From positions 1 to 26,895 of the forward strand of contig NZ_CAMXWS010000025.1 in assembly GCF_947253065.1 (NCBI RefSeq): DNA of 26,895 bases. The letters are read 5' to 3'. Position numbers and translations under genes: made by a program. Numbering within the stretch: the stretch's first letter is position 1; the number at the start of each line of letters is the position of its first letter. Under the pieces are notes generated by a model that saw only the letters and a program-made list of their open reading frames with translations, had not been told where the DNA came from and did no database searches. This stretch comes from an uncultured Corynebacterium sp. (GTDB lineage: Bacteria; Actinomycetota; Actinomycetes; Mycobacteriales; Mycobacteriaceae). Below, piece after piece: positions 20,929 to 26,895 of the stretch.

Positions 20929-22428
20929 CTAGGACACATCGTCTGTGCCTCGACCGCGGGAACCGAACGGATTTTCGAACTTCCAGTTTTTTGGTGAGCG
21001 GAGATTGATCGACCTGACTTGTTTGACCAAGGTCGATCCGGTTGCTTGGCGCTGCTCGGGCTCTTCGACTGATTCTTCCTCGAGTGTGGGCGGAGTCCAG
21101 ATCCTCTGCTCCATCAATTCGTCGCGCTCGGCATTGCTCTCACGTTCTTCGGCTTCGGCAAGGGCTCGGCCGACATCAGTGGCAAAGGTGAGGTCAGAAG
21201 CACTGACCTCACCAGCATGCAGGCGAACAATGTCCTGGGTGTAGCGGAAGACCACAGCCAGCATCGCTGCGACAGGGACGGCGAGGAAAGCGCCGACGAG
21301 GCCGAAGAGCCCACCACCGACGGTGACCGAGACCAGGATGATCACCGGGTGCAGGTTCATTGCGCGGGACTGCAGCAGTGGGGAGAGAACGTTGCCCTCC
21401 AGCTGCTGGACGGCAATGACGATGCCGAGTGTGATCAGTGCTTCGGTGAACCCCAAGGAGACAAGTGCGATCAACACTGCAAGCGCACCGGCTACGATCG
21501 CACCGACGAGAGGAATGAACCCGGCCATGAAGGTGATCACCGACAAAGTGAACGCCATGGGTACTCCGACGATCCAGATGCCGAGACCGATAAAGATGGC
21601 GTCGATAAGCGAAACGAGCGCTTGTGCCCTGATGTATCCGCCGAGCGTTTCCCATGCACGCGTGAGCAATTCGGTTGCGTGCAGCCCCGCGCGACCACCG
21701 GTGGCGCTGCGTACCCAGGGCAGGAATTTCGGGCCGTCCTTCAGGAAGAAGAAGGTCAGAACAACCACGATGACCAAGGTGATGGACATCGATGTCGCGG
21801 TGCTGATGCCAGAGAAAATGCCGCCGGCGATCGCGCCAGCTTTGTTCTGAATCCACGTCGCAAGATCTTGGACGATACTGTCGAGCTGCTCAGCGTTGAT
21901 ATCGAACGGCAGGGTTTCCTGATTTTGCAGCCAGAGCTGTAAGCCTTGGATACCTTGACCGGCTTGAATCACAAGAACGCGTGAATTGCGCAGAATATCC
22001 GGCAGAATGATCGCCACGAAGAAGACCAGCACGGAGAAGAACACCAGCAAAGACGCCAATGCTGCGAGCCCGCCAGGCACCTTGATTCGGCGCAGACCAT
22101 TCGTGATGGGGGACAGCACCGTGCACACGATCAGCGCGAGAATTACAGGCAGGACACCCGCCCAGAATTTGCCCATCAAATACAGTCCTGCGCCAACCAG
22201 GACAACGATGATGAGCATGCGCAAAGAGAATTGCGCCGCGGACTTCATCCACGAATTGATGATTACGGACCGGTCGACCCGGTTCGCGTATTCATGCACG
22301 TCACCAGAGCCGGAACTTTGCGCGTCCGACGCCTGGACCTCTTCGGCCAACGCCTGAGCGTTACGTGCGGCCCCATCTTCGATAGCGGGATCCTTCGTCG
22401 TATCCGGGCGCTTTTCTGCAGAACTCAC
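20929..22428 (-). CDS. AI-2E family transporter (DUF20 permease)
   Basis: A 499-residue membrane protein. An N-terminal hydrophilic region of about 65 residues precedes roughly eight transmembrane helices and the conserved block FIPLVGAIVAGALAVLIALVSLG, then QQLEGNVLSPLLQSRAMNLHPV, the signature of the AI-2E/TqsA/PerM family. The C-terminal 100 residues are hydrophilic and acidic. Despite the family name, most members do not carry autoinducer-2; some are Na+/H+ antiporters and the substrate here is unknown. The homologue Rv1101c lies near glpX in mycobacteria. The start is GTG 22428; CACAAT lies seven bases upstream without a ribosome-binding site. It probably heads an operon with rmuC. Confidence 0.92.
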   Translation of the reverse strand: MSSAEKRPDTTKDPAIEDGAARNAQALAEEVQASDAQSSGSGDVHEYANRVDRSVIINSWMKSAAQFSLRMLIIVVLVGAGLYLMGKFWAGVLPVILALIVCTVLSPITNGLRRIKVPGGLAALASLLVFFSVLVFFVAIILPDILRNSRVLVIQAGQGIQGLQLWLQNQETLPFDINAEQLDSIVQDLATWIQNKAGAIAGGIFSGISTATSMSITLVIVVVLTFFFLKDGPKFLPWVRSATGGRAGLHATELLTRAWETLGGYIRAQALVSLIDAIFIGLGIWIVGVPMAFTLSVITFMAGFIPLVGAIVAGALAVLIALVSLGFTEALITLGIVIAVQQLEGNVLSPLLQSRAMNLHPVIILVSVTVGGGLFGLVGAFLAVPVAAMLAVVFRYTQDIVRLHAGEVSASDLTFATDVGRALAEAEERESNAERDELMEQRIWTPPTLEEESVEEPEQRQATGSTLVKQVRSINLRSPKNWKFENPFGSRGRGTDDVS

Positions 22429-22435
22429 GCGCTCT

Positions 22436-22441
22436 ATTGTG
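22436..22441 (-). promoter_or_regulatory. candidate -10 box for the leaderless AI-2E transporter gene
   Basis: CACAAT on the minus strand lies exactly seven bases before GTG 22428. Confidence 0.35.
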
Positions 22442-22512
22442 CCCTAACGGATCGCATCACAGCTATGAGTTCGCTGATCGCTTTTCGACGAGCGAGCTTG
22501 GGTGACCCGTGC

Positions 22513-22518
22513 TACATT
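22513..22518 (+). promoter_or_regulatory. candidate -10 box for the metallophosphoesterase operon
   Basis: TACATT matches TANANT and would start transcription near 22525, giving a leader of about 80 bases that contains the hairpin at 22533. No clear -35 was found. Confidence 0.4.
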
Positions 22519-22532
22519 CTTGTGCGCAGACG

Positions 22533-22555
22533 CAGGGAAACCTGTCTTTTCCCTG
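22533..22555 (+). promoter_or_regulatory. leader hairpin upstream of metallophosphoesterase 1
   Basis: CAGGGAAA (22533-22540) and TTTCCCTG (22548-22555) form a perfect 8-bp stem with loop CCTGTCT, about 50 bases before the start codon. It could stabilise the mRNA, act as an operator in DNA, or terminate transcripts; nothing decides between these. Confidence 0.45.
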
Positions 22556-22606
22556 GCTAAACCGTATTCCTGTGCCGCCCATTTTTGAGAGTTTGAAGAG
22601 GATGAC

Positions 22607-24118
22607 ATGCGCCTGAAAACCACCGCAGTCGCCACCGCGCTGACTTTGTCACTGACCGGTTCGATCTTTGCAGTGCCCCAGGCAACTGCACAGGCCCAGG
22701 GCGGTCCGATCACATTGAGCTCGCTTCAGATCGGTGCGGATGCGACTGCAGTGAATTTCGCATGGCGCACCACCTACCGCGGTGCTGAGTTCGTGCGGTA
22801 TTACAAGACCTCTGAAGGGGAGGCGAATGCCCAGACTGCGCCTTCGCAGTGGAAGCCAGGCGCTGCACGTTACCGCGCAAAGCATGCGAGTCTGTCGGAC
22901 CTGCAGCCAGGAACTGAGTACACCTACCAGCTGGGTTCTGATGAAGGCGGGTGGAGCAAAGCCGCTACCTTTACCACCCAGGACACCGATCCGAACTGGA
23001 ATTTCCTCGCGTTTTCTGATGCCCAGATTGGAGCGGGCGACTCGAATGAGGCCGATGGTGCCGGTTGGCAGGAAACTCTGACGCGTGCAACTGAGGCGTA
23101 CCCGGATTCTGCCTTCATCTTCCACGACGGCGACCAGGTCAATGCTGAATCTGATCCCGTCGCGCAGTACGAACAGTTCCTCGCGCCCGATGAACTAGAC
23201 CAGTACCCACTCGCCGTGGCAAAGGGCAATCACGAACTGCTGCTTGATGCTGGTCAGCACTACAACTCGCACTACAACATGCCGAATGCTGCGGCGGCAT
23301 CGCAATATCACTTCGAGCGCAATAATGCCCTGTTTGTGGTGCTGAATTCGAACCTCGCCACCGCTTCGATGGAGCGTTACCTGCGCCGCACCGTCGCTGA
23401 GCACGGTGAGGGCAAGGACTGGATCATCGTCGGTTTCCACTACGCACCGCATTCCTACGGCGGCCGCTATGACAACACGAAGCAGAAGAACCTGCGTGAA
23501 AACCTCGGCGCAGCGATGTCGGAACTCGGCGTCGACCTAGTTCTCAATGGTCACGACCACATGTACAACCGCTCCTACCTGATGAACGGTAATACACCGA
23601 CCGTGCCGGAAACCCCGGCCCAGCCGAGAGACGTGCTCCGCCCAGAGGACGGGGAGGTGCTGTATCTGACCATGAACAGCCCGTCGGCAAGCAAGTTTTA
23701 CACCTTTAAGGGCAGCGACGGGCAGCGCTACGAGGGCATGACCCCGGAGCGCGCCCGCGAACTCGGCATTGAGCAGCCGACCATCGCATTCTTCAACCAG
23801 GACCGCACGCCGGACTTCACCGCTGTTGAGATCACGCCCGACACGCTCGTTGCGCGCACCCACAATCCGGATGGCTCGCTTGTCGACGAAGTGACCCTCG
23901 ACCGCCGCGCCCCCTCCACCCCGGACAACCCAGACACGGACAACCCAGACACGGACAACCCAGGCGAGGACGACTCCGATGACGTGGCTGCTTCCTCTGG
24001 TTCCTCGACTGGCGGCATTATCGGCATCGTTGTCGCTCTGTTGGCCCTCGGGCTGGGCGCCGCTGCTGTGCACTTCCAGCCGCAGATCCGCGCGATGATC
24101 GCCAACCTCCGGCCGTAA
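22607..24118 (+). CDS. secreted, membrane-anchored metallophosphoesterase 1 (purple-acid-phosphatase-like)
   Basis: A 503-residue exported protein. Residues 1-29 are a Sec signal peptide (cleavage near AQA). Residues 33-125 form a fibronectin/PAP-like beta domain with FAWRTTYRGAE and LQPGTEYTYQLGSDEGGW. The metallophosphoesterase domain shows FSDAQIG (Asp138, Gln140), HDGDQ (Asp176), KGNHE (Asn208), GFHYAPHS (His278) and NGHDHMYNR (His316, His318), the ordered metal ligands of the family. The Tyr of the purple phosphatase GDxxY motif is absent. A PDTDN linker (about 439-460) and a C-terminal helix (IIGIVVALLALGLGAAAV) anchor it to the membrane. The ATG at 22607 has GAGG five bases upstream. 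It is probably an extracytoplasmic phosphatase or phosphodiesterase for phosphate supply; the substrate is unknown. Confidence 0.92.
   Translation: MRLKTTAVATALTLSLTGSIFAVPQATAQAQGGPITLSSLQIGADATAVNFAWRTTYRGAEFVRYYKTSEGEANAQTAPSQWKPGAARYRAKHASLSDLQPGTEYTYQLGSDEGGWSKAATFTTQDTDPNWNFLAFSDAQIGAGDSNEADGAGWQETLTRATEAYPDSAFIFHDGDQVNAESDPVAQYEQFLAPDELDQYPLAVAKGNHELLLDAGQHYNSHYNMPNAAAASQYHFERNNALFVVLNSNLATASMERYLRRTVAEHGEGKDWIIVGFHYAPHSYGGRYDNTKQKNLRENLGAAMSELGVDLVLNGHDHMYNRSYLMNGNTPTVPETPAQPRDVLRPEDGEVLYLTMNSPSASKFYTFKGSDGQRYEGMTPERARELGIEQPTIAFFNQDRTPDFTAVEITPDTLVARTHNPDGSLVDEVTLDRRAPSTPDNPDTDNPDTDNPGEDDSDDVAASSGSSTGGIIGIVVALLALGLGAAAVHFQPQIRAMIANLRP
23923..23963 (+). repeat. 15-bp tandem repeat encoding PDTDN units
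   Basis: GGACAACCCAGACAC occurs at 23923 and 23938, with a partial third copy from 23953. It encodes the extracytoplasmic linker before the membrane anchor and is a likely site of length variation among strains. Confidence 0.85.
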
Positions 24119-24152
24119 AATTCCTTCAAGCACCTACAGAAAGAAGATGTAT

Positions 24153-25709
24153 ATGACTGTCCGCCGCACCACCTCGATGGCTGCCGCATCGACAACACTG
24201 GCCCTTGCTCTTTCGCTCGTGGCTGTCCCGGATGCCGCCGCGCAATCTTCAGGCTCAAACCCGGTGACCGTGAGCCATGTCGGTGTTGGCGCGACGTCGA
24301 CAGACATGAACTTTGCCTGGCGCACGTCGTACCGCGGCGCGGAGTCGGTGAAGTACTACCCGTCTGGTCAGCCGGAAGCAGCACAGGTCGTCTCGGGCGA
24401 GGAGGCCCGTTTCGGTGTGGCATACCGCTCTATGCGCGCTGGTGTTTCTGATCTTCAGCCGGGCGTTGAGTACACCTACCAGTTGGGTTCCGATGAAGGT
24501 GGTTGGACAGATCCTGCAACCTTCCGTGTTCAAGCAGCAGGGGATAGCTGGTCCTTCCTCAATTTCGCTGACGCACAAATCGGCGTTGACCTGAAGGTGC
24601 AGGAGCAAGCAGATGCGTGGCGTGCGGCAGTGAAGCAAGCGACCACCTCGTACCCGGATTCCGAGTTCATCCTTCACGCCGGCGACCAGACCGAAGGTTG
24701 GGGAAACCCGAAGCGCCAGTGGGAAGAATTCTTCTCGCCTGAGGAACTGCGCAATTACCCAATCGCAATGGCGAAGGGCAACCATGAAACCTATGCGCTG
24801 CCCGGCCACTTCGATGAGCACCGAAACTTCCCCAACCAGCAGGGCAACACCGCGAATTACTTCTTTGAGCGCAATAACGCGCTGTTCGTCGTGATCGACT
24901 CCAATGAGAGCTCCAGCCGCGACATCAGCCGCCACGCGGACTTCATTCGCAATACCGTCGCCCAGCACGGCAAGGGCAAGGACTGGATCATCGGCGTGAT
25001 GCACCATGCGCCATACACCCAGGGTTCACACGCCATGAAGGACGCCGATGTGAAGCGTCTGCGTGAGGGTTTGGCACCGGTCTTCTCTGAAGCGGGCGTG
25101 GACATGGTCCTGGCTGGCCACGACCACATGTACAACCGCACCCACCTCATGAATGGGCTGGACCCGACCACGCCGGATACAGATCCCGCGCCGGGCGATG
25201 TACTCACCCCGCAGGCAGGGGAGGTCATGTACGTCACCACCACCACAGCCGGTGGCGGCAAGTACTACAACTTCCACAGCCCCGATGGCCAGGAACACCC
25301 GCAGTACACCAGCTACACCCAGACGCGTGGCACGGAGCTGCAAGCGAAGGAAATCGCTATCTGGGAGCAGGACAAGACTCCGGATTACGCAGTCGTCGAT
25401 ATCGCAAAGAACACACTGACGATGCGTACCTACAACGTCGCGGACAATTCGCTTGTCGACGAATTCACCCTGGACAAGTCCTCCACCGACCGCCCCGCGC
25501 CGGGAACCGTGACCCCGGGTGAACCGGGCCAGGGCGATAACGATTCCTCGAACGGTTCTTCCAAGGCTGGTATCGGCGTTGGCGTTGGTATCGCAGTCTT
25601 GCTGGCGCTGATCGGTGGGGCAGTGCTGGCCGCCCCGCAGCTGCGTGAATTCGCAGCCCAGGTCCCGCAGGTACGTGATTTCGCTGCCCAGTTCGGGATT
25701 CGTCTCTAA
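24153..25709 (+). CDS. secreted, membrane-anchored metallophosphoesterase 2 (paralogue of the preceding gene)
   Basis: A 518-residue protein with the same plan as its neighbour: signal peptide (1-31), a beta domain with FAWRTSYRGAE and LQPGVEYTYQLGSDEGGW, a phosphoesterase domain with FADAQIG (Asp140, Gln142), HAGDQ (Asp178), KGNHE (Asn210), VMHHAPY (His284), AGHDHMYNR (His323, His325), a Pro/Gly/Asp-rich linker and a C-terminal helix (IGVGVGIAVLLALIGGAVL). The cytoplasmic tail contains a repeated REFAAQVPQVRDFAAQ amphipathic segment not present in the first copy. I chose ATG 24153 because AGAAG lies six bases upstream; the ATG at 24147 touches the ribosome-binding site. The 34-bp gap means the two genes are one operon. 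The sequence between GDQ and the linker differs enough from copy 1 to suggest different substrates. Confidence 0.92.
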   Translation: MTVRRTTSMAAASTTLALALSLVAVPDAAAQSSGSNPVTVSHVGVGATSTDMNFAWRTSYRGAESVKYYPSGQPEAAQVVSGEEARFGVAYRSMRAGVSDLQPGVEYTYQLGSDEGGWTDPATFRVQAAGDSWSFLNFADAQIGVDLKVQEQADAWRAAVKQATTSYPDSEFILHAGDQTEGWGNPKRQWEEFFSPEELRNYPIAMAKGNHETYALPGHFDEHRNFPNQQGNTANYFFERNNALFVVIDSNESSSRDISRHADFIRNTVAQHGKGKDWIIGVMHHAPYTQGSHAMKDADVKRLREGLAPVFSEAGVDMVLAGHDHMYNRTHLMNGLDPTTPDTDPAPGDVLTPQAGEVMYVTTTTAGGGKYYNFHSPDGQEHPQYTSYTQTRGTELQAKEIAIWEQDKTPDYAVVDIAKNTLTMRTYNVADNSLVDEFTLDKSSTDRPAPGTVTPGEPGQGDNDSSNGSSKAGIGVGVGIAVLLALIGGAVLAAPQLREFAAQVPQVRDFAAQFGIRL

Positions 25710-25725
25710 ATAACCGCATCACCTC

Positions 25726-25768
25726 GTACGCCCCGCTCCGCCCATCGCCCAGGGTGGTCGGGGCGTGC
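25726..25768 (+). terminator. hairpin terminator after metallophosphoesterase 2
   Basis: ACGCCCCG (25728-25735) pairs with CGGGGCGT (25759-25766), extended outward by a T-G wobble and a G-C pair and inward by CCGCCC with GGGTGG around an eight-base loop. The stem is very stable, but only GTTAT follows, which belongs to the ychF promoter. Confidence 0.7.
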
Positions 25769-25770
25769 GT

Positions 25771-25776
25771 TATCAT
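25771..25776 (+). promoter_or_regulatory. -10 box for leaderless ychF
   Basis: TATCAT lies eight bases before the GTG at 25785, with no ribosome-binding site, directly abutting the terminator hairpin of the preceding operon. Confidence 0.5.
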
Positions 25777-25784
25777 TGGCCATC

Positions 25785-26873
25785 GTGAGCCTTACTCTTG
25801 GAATTGTCGGTCTGCCCAATGTGGGCAAGTCCACCCTGTTCAATGCACTGACCCGCAACGAGGTTCTGGCGGCTAACTACCCGTTCGCCACCATCGAGCC
25901 GAATGTTGGTCTTGTCCCACTGCCGGATAAGCGCCTGAACCGTCTGGCTGAGATTTTCGGTTCGGAGGAGATCTTGCCTGCCACGGTGTCCTTCGTGGAC
26001 ATCGCCGGCATTGTCAAGGGCGCCTCCGAGGGCGAGGGCATGGGCAATGCCTTCCTGGCCAATATCCGTGAGGCCGATGCCATTTGCCAGGTCGTTCGCG
26101 CATTCTCCGACGACAATGTCATTCACGTTGACGGCAAGGTCGATCCGGCTAGCGATATCTCCGTGATCAACACCGAGCTGATCCTCGCTGACCTGCAGAC
26201 CATTGAGAAGGCCCTGCCACGCCTGGAGAAGGAAGGCCGCAAGGACAAGGACATCGCTGCGCAGGCCGAGGAGGCAAAGAAAGCGCAGGCGATCTTGGAG
26301 GATGACAAGACTCTGTTCGCCGCCTCCAAGGCCGGCGAGATTGATCTTGTGCTTCTCCGCGACCTGCACCTGATGACCGCGAAGCCATTCCTCTATGTCT
26401 TCAACTCGGATGAAGGCGTGCTCACTGACGATGCGAAGAAAGCTGAGCTGCGTGAGCTCGTTGCACCGGCTGAGGCTGTCTTCCTCGACGCTCAGACCGA
26501 GACCGAGCTTCTTGAGCTCGACGAAGAGGACGCCGCCGAGCTCCTCGCCGCAGTAGGCCAAGATGAGCCCGGCTTATTCACGTTAGCGCGCGCCGGCTTC
26601 GAAACCCTCGGTCTCCAGACCTACCTGACTGCCGGCCCGAAGGAATCCCGCGCCTGGACTATTCACAAGGGTGACACCGCGCCTAAGGCCGCTGGCGTGA
26701 TCCACACCGACTTCGAAAAGGGCTTCATCAAGGCCGAAATCGTCGCCTTCGAAGACCTCGACGAGCTCGGCTCCATGGCCGAAGCCCGCGCCGCAGGCAA
26801 GGTCCGCCAGGAAGGCAAGGACTATGTCATGGCTGATGGTGACGTCGTGGAGTTTCGTTTCAATGTAACCTGA
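25785..26873 (+). CDS. ychF: redox-regulated ribosome-binding ATPase YchF (Ola1 family)
   Basis: A 362-residue Obg-related P-loop NTPase. The start is GTG 25785 (MSLTLGIVGLPNVGKST); a TTG-initiated form three codons longer has no support. Motifs: Walker A GLPNVGKST (9-17), NYPFATIEPN switch I (31-40), DIAGIVKGASEGEGMGN switch II (72-88), a coiled-coil insertion (about 130-180), and NSDE (207-210) in place of the GTP-specific NKxD, consistent with the ATP preference of this family. The C-terminal TGS domain ends with KDYVMADGDVVEFRFNVT. It binds the ribosome and is linked to translation and stress response. It is leaderless by the promoter geometry. Confidence 0.97.
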   Translation: MSLTLGIVGLPNVGKSTLFNALTRNEVLAANYPFATIEPNVGLVPLPDKRLNRLAEIFGSEEILPATVSFVDIAGIVKGASEGEGMGNAFLANIREADAICQVVRAFSDDNVIHVDGKVDPASDISVINTELILADLQTIEKALPRLEKEGRKDKDIAAQAEEAKKAQAILEDDKTLFAASKAGEIDLVLLRDLHLMTAKPFLYVFNSDEGVLTDDAKKAELRELVAPAEAVFLDAQTETELLELDEEDAAELLAAVGQDEPGLFTLARAGFETLGLQTYLTAGPKESRAWTIHKGDTAPKAAGVIHTDFEKGFIKAEIVAFEDLDELGSMAEARAAGKVRQEGKDYVMADGDVVEFRFNVT

Positions 26874-26880
26874 GGCGCGC

Positions 26881-26886
26881 TAGTGT
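26881..26886 (+). promoter_or_regulatory. possible -10 box for a gene starting at the window edge
   Basis: TAGTGT is followed by seven bases and then AT, the last two bases of the window. If the next base is G, this repeats the hexamer-7-start geometry of other leaderless genes here. Confidence 0.2.
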
Positions 26887-26895
26887 TAGCGGCAT

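Overview
The window reads as a chromosomal segment of a Corynebacterium (or a very close relative in the Mycobacteriales). It carries a mycothiol S-conjugate amidase (mycothiol is made only by Actinobacteria), an LGFP-repeat lipoprotein, a PIN-PhoH fusion of the actinobacterial PhoH2 type, and DUF4307, DUF4245, DUF5997 and DUF6542 proteins. From memory, the order greA / DUF4307 / mca / small membrane protein / short Z-prenyl synthase / coaA / glyA / phoH2 / fum / glpX / DUF4245 / AI-2E-type permease / xseB-xseA / ispH / DUF6542 / ychF follows Mycobacterium tuberculosis Rv1080c to Rv1112. The G+C content is moderately high. I saw no tRNA, rRNA, CRISPR array, transposase or prophage gene. No gene-free stretch exceeds 300 bases; the largest gaps are 22429-22606, 15689-15857, 14525-14680 and 8710-8857, and each holds regulatory or structured sequence described below.

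Layout. 1-2500: the 3' part of an HNH endonuclease of the DUF222/13E12 type, then a secreted lipoprotein, greA and a DUF4307 membrane protein, all three on the minus strand. 2510-7000: mca with a small membrane protein, a tandem 11-bp repeat, a cis-prenyl transferase, coaA (minus) and glyA. 7000-10860: the divergent pair DUF5997 / LysR-type effector-domain protein, the LGFP lipoprotein, phoH2 with a striking structured leader, and a GNAT acetyltransferase. 10860-13005: a tetR-MFS drug-efflux operon (minus) that looks like an accessory cassette within the conserved backbone. 13127-15690: fumC and glpX (minus). 15858-19718: DUF4245, xseA-xseB, ispH and DUF6542. 19771-22428: an AI-2E-family permease and rmuC (minus). 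22607-25709: two tandem, clearly paralogous, secreted and membrane-anchored metallophosphoesterases. 25785-26873: ychF.

How the genes relate. Most are housekeeping: central carbon metabolism (fumC, glpX, glyA), cofactor and isoprenoid synthesis (coaA, ispH, Z-prenyl synthase), thiol detoxification (mca), and DNA/RNA maintenance (xseAB, rmuC, greA, phoH2, ychF). Two patterns stand out. First, at least nine genes start 7 or 8 nt after a -10-like hexamer and lack a Shine-Dalgarno sequence, which points to leaderless mRNAs. Second, phoH2 is preceded by a perfect palindrome and then by a roughly 77-nt sequence able to fold into one long hairpin whose 17-bp base buries the ribosome-binding site. 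The same segment also contains a short reading frame overlapping the phoH2 start. I consider this leader the best candidate for an undescribed regulatory system here.
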